Counted from the first letter of the stretch, positions 6,754 to 13,532 are shown. The stretch: DNA of 21,959 nt from WYZ-LMO6 sp964509845 (GCA_964509845.1 CAZDZG010000019.1:1-21959); one strand, 5' to 3'. Translations and numbers: made by a program. The notes: a model not told the origin generated them from the sequence alone.

Positions 6754-8164
6754 CTCCCCACCCCGCCTTTCCCGGATTGAGGAGGTTGCGGGGATCCAGC
6801 GTCCTCTTCAGCTCCCTGAGCACGGAGAGGAACTCGCCCAGCTCCTCCCCCATCCACCTGCTCCTGACCAGCCCCACCCCGTGGTGGTGGCTGATCGTTC
6901 CACCCCTTTCCAGCGTGAGCCTCATCACCCTCTCCCAGGCCTCCCAGTAGAAGGCCTCGGGATCGCTGGGGAAGCCGGCGAAGGTGAGATAGAGGCAGGT
7001 CCCCTCGGGGTAGAAGTGGCTGAAGTGCCCTGAGACATGCACCATTCCCTCCATTTCCTTCAGACTCTCCCTCACCCTGCGGTACAGCTCTTCCGCCCCG
7101 CTCCAGAGAACGGCCACCTCGATGGTGTCCACCACTCCCCCTCCCCTCAGCACCTCCTGGGCCAGGTGGACGTCGAAGCGGGTTTTGAGCCAGTGCCTGA
7201 CCGGCTCCTCCCCCGCCCACCTTCCTCCCCTTCCCAGGCACTCCTCCCGCACGGCCTCCTCCTCCGCCTCCACCATCCTCCGGTCCCCCTCCAGCAGGAA
7301 GAGGGCCAGCACCCCTCCCTCCACCACCCCGCGGAAATAAAGCCCCACCTCTTCCTCGTCGTAGATCCTGAGCACGGCTGGCCTGAACCCCCTCCTCAGG
7401 ATCCTCCTGGCCGCCTCCAGCGCCTCCCCCACCCCCCGGAAGAGGAAGGAAAGGAAGGAGCGCCTCTCGGGAAAGGGGAAGATGCGGAGGGTGGCCTCCG
7501 TCACTATCCCCAGCGTCCCCTCGCTTCCCAGCATCAGCTGCTCCAGCCTGGGCCCGGTGGCCGAACGCGGAACGGCCCTGGAGCGCACGATCCTGCCGTC
7601 GGGAAGGACCGCCTCCAGCCCCGCCACCAGATCCTCTATCTTACCGTATCGGGTGGAGAACTGCCCAGCCGCCCTGTGGGCTATCCATCCCCCCACGGTG
7701 GAAGAGGGAAGGGACTGGGGAATGTGTCCGCCCGTGTAACCCCTTCGGTTGAGCTCCTCCTCGTACCTCCATCCGTTCATCCCCGCCTGCACCCTGGCCA
7801 GGAGGTCCTCCTCCCTCACCTCCAGGAGCCTGTTCATCTTCTTCAGATCCACCACCAGCGCCCCCCTGCAGGGGAGAGCCCCTCCCACCACCCCCGTTCC
7901 TCCCCCGTAGGGCACCACCGGAACCCCGTGGAGGTAGCACAGCTTGAGGAGCCTAGAGACCTCCTCCGTGCTTTCGGGGTAGGCCACCGCCCCTGGGAGG
8001 ACGGGAGGCTCCCCCCTGAGGAACCTGATCCCAGCCAGGAACCAGGCATCGCGGGAATGGGAGAGGAGCTCCGCCTCCTCCGTCCTCAGGTCCTCCCTCC
8101 CCAATAACCCCTCTGCCTCCCTGAGAAAGGCCTCGGGGAGTCGGGGGGGAGGGAAAAGCCTCAT
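6737..8164 (-). CDS. FAD-linked oxidase of the AGPS/GlcD (VAO) family
   Basis: The 475-residue flavoprotein has a PP-type FAD-binding domain with PYGGGTGVVGGA (85-96), SSTVGGW (about 154-160) and GSEGTLGIVTEA (213-224). The C-terminal substrate cap holds GGTISHHHGVG, with the His triad at 426-428. The HHH motif and the STVGGW context are those of alkyl-dihydroxyacetonephosphate synthase; glycolate and D-lactate dehydrogenases have GEHGIG here instead. The gene leads the redox operon and overlaps the CCG-protein gene by 17 nt, the pairing typical of GlcD/GlcF-like dehydrogenases. A dehydrogenase for a phosphorylated three-carbon or polyol substrate therefore seems more likely than ether-lipid synthesis. 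The start ATG 8164 lies about 27 nt from an AT-rich promoter block. Confidence 0.88.
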   Translation of the reverse strand: MRLFPPPRLPEAFLREAEGLLGREDLRTEEAELLSHSRDAWFLAGIRFLRGEPPVLPGAVAYPESTEEVSRLLKLCYLHGVPVVPYGGGTGVVGGALPCRGALVVDLKKMNRLLEVREEDLLARVQAGMNGWRYEEELNRRGYTGGHIPQSLPSSTVGGWIAHRAAGQFSTRYGKIEDLVAGLEAVLPDGRIVRSRAVPRSATGPRLEQLMLGSEGTLGIVTEATLRIFPFPERRSFLSFLFRGVGEALEAARRILRRGFRPAVLRIYDEEEVGLYFRGVVEGGVLALFLLEGDRRMVEAEEEAVREECLGRGGRWAGEEPVRHWLKTRFDVHLAQEVLRGGGVVDTIEVAVLWSGAEELYRRVRESLKEMEGMVHVSGHFSHFYPEGTCLYLTFAGFPSDPEAFYWEAWERVMRLTLERGGTISHHHGVGLVRSRWMGEELGEFLSVLRELKRTLDPRNLLNPGKAGWGDGAQG

Positions 8165-8187
8165 CCTCTCCCTTCCACCTGAACCCC

Positions 8188-8200
8188 AAAAAAACTAATA
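8188..8200. promoter_or_regulatory. Shared AT-rich core of two divergent promoters
   Basis: A 13-bp A/T-rich block sits alone in the 58-bp gap between the divergent redox operon and the FGGY kinase gene. On the plus strand the part reading AACTAATA is centred about 26 nt before GTG 8223. On the minus strand TTAGTTTTTT is centred about 27 nt before ATG 8164. Both genes would be leaderless, and the two TATA boxes overlap, so the polymerases would compete unless regulated together. Confidence 0.5.
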
Positions 8201-8222
8201 CCCACCCTTCCAGCTCCGGAAG

Positions 8223-9668
8223 GTGGGAGAGCACCTTCTGGTCTTTGACGTGGGGACCACAGCCGTTAAGACGGTTCTCTTCAGCACGGAAGGTCGGGTG
8301 GTGGGGAAGGGATACTGCGAGTACCCCACCCGCTCCCCCGCTCCAGGCCTGAGCGAGCAGGATCCCCGGGAGTGGTGGAGGGCCCTGGTGAGCTCCTGCC
8401 GGGAGGCCCTGCGCGGGGGGGAGGTCCCGCTGGCCGTGGGGCTTACCACCCAGAGGGCCACGGTCTTTCCCGCTGACCGGGAGGGGAATCCCCTCCATCC
8501 CGCCCTCACCTGGATGGACACCAGGACCTCTCCTTCCCTGGCCGCCCTGGAGAGGCGCTTCCCCATGAGGCTGGTGGCCCACCGGCTGGTGTGGTTCAGG
8601 GAGAACCTCCCGGAGGTCTTCGCGAGGGCCCACCTCTTCCTGACCGTCGACGCCTACCTGACGGGAAGGCTCACGGGCAACTTCGTGAGCGACCCCATCA
8701 ACTCCTCCTACAGCCTGCTGGACACCAGGAGGATGGAGTGGTCGGGGGAACTCTCGGAGGCCTTCGGGATCCCGCTGGACAGGCTTCCCCCCGTCCTACC
8801 ACCGGGGACGGTGGCGGGGGAACTTCTGCCCGGACCGGCCAGGGAGCTGAACCTCCCCCCCGGCCTTCCGGTGGTGGTGGGAGGGGGGGACCAGCAGTGC
8901 TCCGCCCTGGGGCTGGGAGCGGTGGAGCCCGGGATCGTGAAGGCCACCACGGGAACGGGAACCTTCGTGGATGCGGTGGTGGAGGAACCCCTGCTTGACT
9001 TCTACGAGCCCTCCTGCAGGATGTTCTGCCTCCCGCACGCCGTCCCCGGCAAGTGGTGCCTGGAGGCGGTGATGCCGGGGACGGGCCAGATCTACCGGTG
9101 GTTCAGGGACGAGCTCTCCCAGCGGGAAAAGGAGGAGGGGAAGAGGCTGGGGGTGGATCCCTATGAGCTCCTGAACCGGGAGGCGGAGAAAGCGGAGGCT
9201 GGATGCAGGGGGCTCCTGGTGATCCCCCTCTTCTCCTACTCCAGGGGCCTCTTCCTCAACCTCTCCTTCAGCCACACCCGGGCTCACCTCATCCGGGCCA
9301 TCCTGGAGAGCAACGGCTACACCATCAGGCTCTTCCTAGACCTCATGGAGTCCCTGGGTGTTCCCGTTTCCGAGCTGAGGGTGGACGGGGGAGGGGCCAG
9401 GTCCGCCCTCTGGAGGCAAATCCAGGCCGACATCACCGGAAAGCCGGTGGTGCTGACCGAGGTGGTGGAGGACGCCTCCTCCCTGGGGGCGGCCCTGCTG
9501 GCCGGAAGGAGCGTGGGGGCCTACCGGAGCCTGGAGGAGGCCGTGCGGAGGACGGTGAGGGTGGTGGAGAGGAGGGAACCGGAAGAAGAGAGCAGAAAGG
9601 TCTACGAGGAGCTCTACCCCAAGTACCAGGAGATCCTGATTCAGCTGGCCTCGGAGCTTGGGCTCTGA
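8223..9668 (+). CDS. FGGY-family carbohydrate/polyol kinase (glycerol kinase-like by context)
   Basis: The 481-residue protein has the FGGY kinase layout: N-terminal phosphate loop DVGTTAVKT (9-17), substrate residues TTQRA (75-79) and WMDTRT (97-102), the likely catalytic base D223 in GGDQQC, ATP-site TTGTGTF and the C-terminal VDGGGARS segment. It should phosphorylate a polyol or ketose with ATP. Divergent position to a GlpA-type operon suggests glycerol. However, classical glycerol kinases have Gln-Arg-Glu where this has Gln-Arg-Ala, and their WQCRRT is WMDTRT here, which is closer to pentulose kinases. I therefore do not assign glpK. The start is GTG 8223, about 26 nt after the centre of the shared promoter. 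Confidence 0.85.
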   Translation: MGEHLLVFDVGTTAVKTVLFSTEGRVVGKGYCEYPTRSPAPGLSEQDPREWWRALVSSCREALRGGEVPLAVGLTTQRATVFPADREGNPLHPALTWMDTRTSPSLAALERRFPMRLVAHRLVWFRENLPEVFARAHLFLTVDAYLTGRLTGNFVSDPINSSYSLLDTRRMEWSGELSEAFGIPLDRLPPVLPPGTVAGELLPGPARELNLPPGLPVVVGGGDQQCSALGLGAVEPGIVKATTGTGTFVDAVVEEPLLDFYEPSCRMFCLPHAVPGKWCLEAVMPGTGQIYRWFRDELSQREKEEGKRLGVDPYELLNREAEKAEAGCRGLLVIPLFSYSRGLFLNLSFSHTRAHLIRAILESNGYTIRLFLDLMESLGVPVSELRVDGGGARSALWRQIQADITGKPVVLTEVVEDASSLGAALLAGRSVGAYRSLEEAVRRTVRVVERREPEEESRKVYEELYPKYQEILIQLASELGL

Positions 9669-9724
9669 GGAACAAAGCCGCAACCATTCGAGGGAATAAA
9701 GACGTTACCCAAGCCTTTAGAATC

Positions 9725-9779
9725 ACGTCCATTGGGATTAGGGCGTGGGGCGGGCTTTTATCATGGCCGGCGGATTATC
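9725..9779 (+). repeat. 55-bp sequence at the left edge of the assembly gap
   Basis: These 55 bases end exactly at the first N and are identical to the 55 bases after the gap (9880-9934). Exactly 55 identical bases touching both gap edges is best explained by two contigs that share one k-mer end (k = 55) and were scaffolded without merging. Confidence 0.9.
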
Positions 9780-9879
9780 NNNNNNNNNNNNNNNNNNNNN
9801 NNNNNNNNNNNNNNNNNNNNNNNNNNNNNNNNNNNNNNNNNNNNNNNNNNNNNNNNNNNNNNNNNNNNNNNNNNNNNNN
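9780..9879. other. Assembly gap of 100 N
   Basis: The gap has exactly 100 ambiguous bases, the usual placeholder for a gap of unknown size. The true distance may be zero or negative because the flanks duplicate each other. Confidence 0.98.
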
Positions 9880-9934
9880 ACGTCCATTGGGATTAGGGCG
9901 TGGGGCGGGCTTTTATCATGGCCGGCGGATTATC
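9880..9934 (+). repeat. 55-bp sequence at the right edge of the assembly gap
   Basis: Direct copy of 9725-9779, without mismatch, beginning at the first base after the Ns. See the left copy for interpretation. Confidence 0.9.
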
Positions 9935-10174
9935 TTCCCATAATAGGCAAGCCCTGCGATCTGGAGAATTTTATAATGGTGCGGTTGGGTGGAGTCAGGA
10001 ATAGGTTTCTCCGCAATCACCGGAAAATTAGTTTCTGAAATTATAATCGATGAAAACCTTCTATACCCATAGATGCTTTAGGCTATTCCAAGCCCCAAAT
10101 TTGACCGGTCCACACTTCATAAGTACTCGATAAACCGCAAAACACTGAATCAGAAAACCTAGGGAGAAACCACC
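9935..10174. other. AT-richer non-coding stretch
   Basis: This 240-bp stretch is clearly less GC-rich than the rest of the window and contains stops in all frames at short intervals. I see no gene, RNA or convincing inverted repeat. Several TATA-like runs (for example TTTTATAATG near 9970 and ATTATAATC near 10041) occur but lead to no credible gene; a 20-codon frame at 9977-10039 lacks the genome's codon bias. It may be decayed or foreign DNA. Confidence 0.5.
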
Positions 10175-10693
10175 TTAGCTAACTGAGCAAAGTTTCATCT
10201 TAATCCTGTAGGGTCCAACCTTGACGATCGTTAAATCCGCTTTCCTAAGGTGCTCCGGAACTCTCTCCCAAGCCTCGATGCCTCCTGGGACGGGATAAAA
10301 GAGCGGGTGAGGCTCAAAACAGCCTCCCCGCAGGAGGCTAAACCAACTCGGGTCCCTTTCGAACACCTTTTTAAGGAGGTGCCAGAACTCGTACTTCAGC
10401 TGACCTTCGCTCACCGGTATCCTCAGCGAGGTATCCACCTTCTCCCTCCTGAACTTCTCCCCATCGAACCTGAATCCGCGCCTCCTACCCTCAAGCCAAA
10501 CATGGTAGAGGTAGGTATTCGCGGCCTGCAGAGGATCGCGAAACCTCCTGAATCTGTCGAGCTGCGGATGATTCCTGTATCCCCGGGTGGCGCCCTCAAG
10601 AACCCTAAGGGCCAAGATAGACTCCCTCCAAAGGGCTAAGAGACCCAAGGGATCCAGGTGCTTCGGACTGATGCTCCAGAGCCTCAACCTCAC
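10175..10693 (-). CDS. Pyrimidine dimer DNA glycosylase (T4 endonuclease V/DenV-like)
   Basis: The roughly 172-residue protein matches the Pyr_excise family in order: RLWSISPKHLD at the N-terminus, LWRES (the Glu corresponding to catalytic E23 of T4 endonuclease V in its YRE motif), GYRNHPQLDRF, then SEGQLKYEFWHLL, RDP and EPHPLF, ending WERVPEH. Such enzymes cut the glycosyl bond of UV-induced pyrimidine dimers and nick the abasic site. The start is uncertain. GTG 10693 overlaps the TGA of the upstream ArsC-like gene as GTGA, GTG 10696 is adjacent, and TTG 10687 would give the family's usual MRLWS start. Co-transcription with the ArsC-like gene is likely. Codon choice is less GC-biased than in the flanking genes, so transfer is possible. 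Confidence 0.78.
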   Translation of the reverse strand: MRLRLWSISPKHLDPLGLLALWRESILALRVLEGATRGYRNHPQLDRFRRFRDPLQAANTYLYHVWLEGRRRGFRFDGEKFRREKVDTSLRIPVSEGQLKYEFWHLLKKVFERDPSWFSLLRGGCFEPHPLFYPVPGGIEAWERVPEHLRKADLTIVKVGPYRIKMKLCSVS

Positions 10694-11127
10694 CACTCCT
10701 GGGGCTTTCCATTCTCCCCCCGACTACCTCCCAACCTTCCAACCAAGTCCAGAACCCTCTTCTTTATGATATCCCTTATTTTCCTAGCCTCTTCCAGCGG
10801 CATTTTCGCCGGATCCGGTAGGTTCCACTTCTCAACAAGCTTCCCACGAACCACCGGGCAGGTGCCCTCCCCGCAGACGACCACGACTATTTCGGCTTTC
10901 TTTTGAAGTTCCCTGGTAAGGAGCTGGGGCTTCTTCTGGCTTAGGTCTATTCCCTCTTCCAGCATAAGTTCGACAGCCTTGGGATGGACCTTTTCGGCAG
11001 GCTTGATACCGGCGCTGGTGGCTTCCCAGCCCTCAGGTGCATACTTACGGAAGTAGGCCTCGGCGATCTGGCTCCTGAAACGGTTTTCCACGCAGACGAA
11101 GAGGACGGTCCTCAACCCCCGCTTCAT
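10690..11127 (-). CDS. Low-molecular-weight phosphatase / arsenate reductase (ArsC-like)
   Basis: The 145-residue protein has the LMW-PTP P-loop C-x5-R (C12 to R18, in VCVENRFRSQ) and the acid Asp in WNLPDP (D105). It also has a C-x4-C pair (C85, C90 in CGEGTCP), where thioredoxin-coupled arsenate reductases keep two redox Cys. These enzymes reduce arsenate to arsenite with thioredoxin. The Cys often found inside the P-loop of such reductases is Phe17 here. No arsenite pump or ArsR gene lies beside it. ATG 11127 is 26 nt from a CTTAAG box, so the mRNA would be leaderless. The alternative is a protein phosphatase; the C85/C90 pair favours arsenate reductase. Confidence 0.8.
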   Translation of the reverse strand: MKRGLRTVLFVCVENRFRSQIAEAYFRKYAPEGWEATSAGIKPAEKVHPKAVELMLEEGIDLSQKKPQLLTRELQKKAEIVVVVCGEGTCPVVRGKLVEKWNLPDPAKMPLEEARKIRDIIKKRVLDLVGRLGGSRGENGKPQEW

Positions 11128-11150
11128 CCTGGAGCCTTTTTTCTCCCACC

Positions 11151-11156
11151 CTTAAG
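11151..11156 (-). promoter_or_regulatory. TATA-like box of the ArsC-like gene
   Basis: CTTAAG within GC-rich sequence between the tRNA 3' end and ATG 11127, its centre about 26 nt before the start codon. The site is short, so this is tentative. Confidence 0.35.
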
Positions 11157-11175
11157 CTTCTTCCATGGGTTGTTT

Positions 11176-11253
11176 TGGTGCGGCCGGCGGGATTTGAACC
11201 CGCGTCGCAGGCTTGGAGGGCCTGAGTCCTAGACCAGGCTAGACCACGGCCGC
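11176..11253 (-). tRNA. tRNA-Gly (anticodon TCC), CCA encoded
   Basis: On the minus strand a full cloverleaf folds. The 7-bp acceptor pairs GCGGCCG (11253-11247) with CGGCCGC (11186-11180). The D arm GTCT/GGAC has one G-T pair. The anticodon stem is CAGGC/GCCTG with loop CCTCCAA (anticodon TCC, reading GGA/GGG). The T arm is GCGGG/CCCGC with loop TTCAAAT. The discriminator is A (11179), followed by encoded CCA (11178-11176). There is no intron. A TTAAG box about 27 nt upstream is the likely promoter. It marks the right edge of the atypical 9.7-11.2 kb segment. Confidence 0.97.
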
Positions 11254-11270
11254 ACCATTAATCAGAGGGG

Positions 11271-11285
11271 GATAACGTCTTAACC
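11271..11285. promoter_or_regulatory. AT block serving tRNA-Gly (minus) and the B3/B4 gene (plus)
   Basis: GATAACGTCTTAACC is the only A/T-richer block in the 47-bp divergent gap. On the minus strand GTTAAGA is centred about 27 nt from the tRNA 5' end. On the plus strand GATAAC is 27 nt from ATG 11301, or CTTAAC 26 nt from ATG 11307. Confidence 0.4.
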
Positions 11286-11300
11286 CTTTTCTGTGATAGA

Positions 11301-11960
11301 ATGGCGATGTTCCTGAGGGTGGATCCCAGGGTGGAGGAGAGGTTCCCGGGGATAGGGGCCCTTCAGGTGGTGGTGGAAGGGGTAAGGGTGGAGGAAAGGA
11401 ATGCGGAAGTGGAGAGGCTCAAGGAGGAAACGGTGAAAAAGGTGAGGGGGAAGTACGACCTCCTCTCCCTGCGGGAGGTGAGGGCCATCAGGGCCTACCG
11501 GGACTTCATGTGGAGGCTGGGGATAGATCCAACCAAGACCCGGCCCTCGGCTGAGGCCCTGGTGAGGAGGATCCTCCTGGGGAAGCCCTTTCCCACCATC
11601 AACAGCGTGGTGGACCTCTACAACGTGATCTCCGTGCGCTTTCTGATCTCCATAGGGGCCTTCGACCTGGACAGGCTGGAGGGGGAGCTGCTCCTGAGGT
11701 TCGCGAGGGAGGGGGAGGAGTTTCTGGGGATAGGGATGGAGAAGCCCCTGAAGCTCGGGGGTGAGGTGGTGGTGGCGGACGAAAGAAAGGTGGTGGCCAT
11801 CTATCCCTACAGGGACTCGGAGCTCACCAAGGTCACCGGGGAGACGAAGAGGGTGCTCTTCCTCCTCTGCGGGGTTCCGGGAATAGAGAGGGAAACCCTG
11901 AGGGAGGCGGGAAGGGAGCTCGAGGGCCTAGTGAGGAGCCTGTGCGGGGTGAGGGGTTGA
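11301..11960 (+). CDS. Free-standing B3/B4 tRNA-binding domain protein
   Basis: The 219-residue protein resembles the B3/B4 (editing) domain of the phenylalanyl-tRNA synthetase beta chain, as found in stand-alone proteins of COG3382. Supporting segments are YRDFMWRLGIDPTKTRPSAEAL, PTINSVVDLYN, SVRFLISIGAFDLD and a late Asp-Ser-Glu motif (YPYRDSELTKVT). The stand-alone forms have been suggested to bind or proofread charged tRNA, but their role is not settled. No synthetase core is attached. ATG 11301 and ATG 11307 are both possible; the second better fits one TATA spacing. The end overlaps the start of the iron-type dehydrogenase gene, so the two are co-transcribed. Confidence 0.8.
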   Translation: MAMFLRVDPRVEERFPGIGALQVVVEGVRVEERNAEVERLKEETVKKVRGKYDLLSLREVRAIRAYRDFMWRLGIDPTKTRPSAEALVRRILLGKPFPTINSVVDLYNVISVRFLISIGAFDLDRLEGELLLRFAREGEEFLGIGMEKPLKLGGEVVVADERKVVAIYPYRDSELTKVTGETKRVLFLLCGVPGIERETLREAGRELEGLVRSLCGVRG

Positions 11961-12985
11961 TTCTCAGAACGGAGGTGCTCTTCGGGCGCTTCAGGGAGCT
12001 GCTGGGGAGGCTGGGTCTGGAGGGGAGGGGACTGCTGTGCTGCAGGAGGGGAATGGACACGGGATGGGCGGGGGAGATGGAGGTGCTGAGGATTTCCCCG
12101 GAACCCTCCCTGGAGGAGGTGGAGGGGTACTGGGAGAGGCTGAGGGGGGAGGAGTTCGACTACGTGCTGGCGGTGGGGGGAGGGAGCGTGCTGGACGTGG
12201 CCAAGGTGCTGGCCGCCCTGATGGAAAACCCTGGGAAGGTGAGGGACTTCCTCGGGGTGGAGAGGATCCCGCGCAGGATGAGGAGGCTCATCGCCGTTCC
12301 CACCACCCACGGGACGGGAAGCGAGGTAACCAAGTACTCCGTCATAAGGGTGGGGGAGGAGAAGCGGTCCATCGTCTCGGAAAACATCTGCCCCCATGTG
12401 GCCATCCTGGACGAGGAGCTGATGATGGGCCTTCCCAGGGACCTCACCCTCCACACCTCCATGGACGCCCTCTGCCACCTGGTGGAGGCCTACCTCACCA
12501 GGTTCTGCGACCCCCTGGTGGACCTCCTCTGCGAGCAGGGGATAAGGCTCTTCCTAGAGGGGCTGGAGGGGGCGGTGGAGGACAGGCCCGAGGGAAGGAG
12601 GAAGATGATGCTCTGCTCCCTGCTGGGGGGGATAGCCATCACCAACGCCCAGGCCTCGCTGGTGCACGCCCTGAGCCACGTGCTTGGGGGAAGGTACCAC
12701 ATCCCCCACGGTGAGGCCAACTCCCTCTTCCTCACGGCCTTCCTGGAGTTCTACTCCGGGGAAAGGAAGCTGGAGGAGCTGGAGGGCAGACTGGGGAAGA
12801 AGCTGGCGGAGGAGGTGGAGAGGATAAGGGAGAGATACGGGATGAGGAGGCTCTCGGACTACGTGGGGAGGGAGGAGGCCCTGGAGGTGGCGGAGAGGGC
12901 CTACCTTAACCGGAGGCTGGTGGAGGGAAACCTGCGAAGGGTGGAGCTGGAGGACCTCAGGCGGATGGTCCTCCGCTCCCTCTGA
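11942..12985 (+). CDS. Iron-containing (group III) alcohol dehydrogenase
   Basis: The 347-residue protein has the nucleotide motif VGGGSVLDVAK (from about 78), PTTHGTGSE (120-128) and all four metal ligands of the family: D175 and H179 in SMDALCH, H246 in HALSH and H256 in PHGEAN. Iron-type enzymes reduce aldehydes or ketones, or oxidise alcohols, with NAD(P)H. It is shorter at the N-terminus than typical members (about 380 residues). It lacks glycerol-1-phosphate dehydrogenase signatures, so it is not the archaeal lipid enzyme. The start is GTG 11942; TTG 11957, which overlaps the upstream TGA as TTGA, is an equally tidy alternative. Its 3' end overlaps the opposite-strand methyltransferase gene by 29 nt. 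The substrate is unknown. Confidence 0.88.
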   Translation: MRGEGLILRTEVLFGRFRELLGRLGLEGRGLLCCRRGMDTGWAGEMEVLRISPEPSLEEVEGYWERLRGEEFDYVLAVGGGSVLDVAKVLAALMENPGKVRDFLGVERIPRRMRRLIAVPTTHGTGSEVTKYSVIRVGEEKRSIVSENICPHVAILDEELMMGLPRDLTLHTSMDALCHLVEAYLTRFCDPLVDLLCEQGIRLFLEGLEGAVEDRPEGRRKMMLCSLLGGIAITNAQASLVHALSHVLGGRYHIPHGEANSLFLTAFLEFYSGERKLEELEGRLGKKLAEEVERIRERYGMRRLSDYVGREEALEVAERAYLNRRLVEGNLRRVELEDLRRMVLRSL

Positions 12986-13496
12986 CCTTCACCCCCACGA
13001 AGAAGAGGTCCTCCCCCTCCTGTCCCTCCTCCACCACCCTCAGCCCAGCCTCCTCCATCCAGCTCCTCACCTCCCTCCCCTGTTTCTTCCTCAGGGTGCT
13101 CACCACCACCTTTCCCCCCTCCTCCACTACCCTGGCCATCTCCCTGAGGGCCCGCCGGGGATGGGGGAGGTTCTGGAGGACGGTGACCGAGAGGACCGCC
13201 CGGAAGACCCCTTCCTTGAAGGGGAGGTGCTCCGCATCCGCCCGAACCAGCGGAATCCCAGGGTTCCTGCGTCTGGCCAGGCGCAGCATACCGGCTGACA
13301 GGTCCAGCCCCACCCCCCTCCTCCCCAGCTCCTTCAGGAGGAGGCCCGTTCCGCATCCCACATCCAGCACCCTGCCCTCCCTGGGAAGATGGGGGAGAAG
13401 GCGGCGGTACTTGGCCCTCTGCAGGAGGGAGTACCTGCGGTCGTAGTGGGCGGAGGTTAGGTCGTAGAGGAGGGAGAGTTCCCTTTTCCGCTCCAT
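12957..13496 (-). CDS. Class I SAM-dependent methyltransferase
   Basis: The 179-residue protein has the SAM-binding motif I VLDVGCGTGLLL (from residue 43), the acidic strand-2 end VGLDLS (about 62-67), RADAEHLPF and a post-motif LSVTVLQNLPHP. This is the UbiE/Methyltransf_11 pattern of small-molecule methyltransferases. It is short and probably acts as a minimal Rossmann domain plus a helical N-terminus (YDRRY). The ATG at 13496 is about 25 nt after the centre of a TTTTTAG box, which suggests a leaderless mRNA. It shares the promoter region with the divergent peptidase gene, and its last codons overlap the dehydrogenase gene on the other strand. The substrate cannot be deduced. Confidence 0.88.
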   Translation of the reverse strand: MERKRELSLLYDLTSAHYDRRYSLLQRAKYRRLLPHLPREGRVLDVGCGTGLLLKELGRRGVGLDLSAGMLRLARRRNPGIPLVRADAEHLPFKEGVFRAVLSVTVLQNLPHPRRALREMARVVEEGGKVVVSTLRKKQGREVRSWMEEAGLRVVEEGQEGEDLFFVGVKVRGSGGPSA

Positions 13497-13502
13497 CCAA
13501 GG

Positions 13503-13524
13503 CTTTTAGCCCTCCTTCTAAAAA
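13503..13524. promoter_or_regulatory. Crossed divergent TATA boxes (methyltransferase / M24 peptidase)
   Basis: In a 36-bp gap between two start codons, CTTTTAG (13503-13509, plus) is centred 27 nt before ATG 13533. TTTTTAGAAG (13524-13515, minus) is centred about 25 nt before ATG 13496. Each box lies downstream of the other gene's box, so the two promoters cross and could exclude each other. Confidence 0.45.
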
Positions 13525-13532
13525 CGGTGGCG

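Noticed and set aside
6737..8164. True ether-lipid alkyl-DHAP synthase function
   Set aside because: No acyl-DHAP or fatty-alcohol genes lie nearby, and the overlapped CCG Fe-S partner points to a dehydrogenase; the AGPS likeness is kept only as a family label.
9725..9934. The 55-bp direct repeats as insertion-sequence ends or a target-site duplication
   Set aside because: They touch the gap edges exactly, have no inverted ends and no transposase, and the length equals a standard assembler k.
9920..9990. Short matches to the tRNA-Gly 3' end (GGCCGGCGG near 9920 and TGGTGCGG near 9976) as an attachment site
   Set aside because: Only 8-9 identical bases in GC-rich DNA, and no integrase; not enough for an att pair.
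9745..10038. Open frame across the N gap
   Set aside because: It reads through 100 ambiguous bases and the duplicated 55-mer; no real coding evidence remains.
11942..12985. Glycerol-1-phosphate dehydrogenase (archaeal lipid enzyme)
   Set aside because: The sequence has the PTTHGTGSE and PHGEAN motifs of iron alcohol dehydrogenases and not the EgsA-type motifs.
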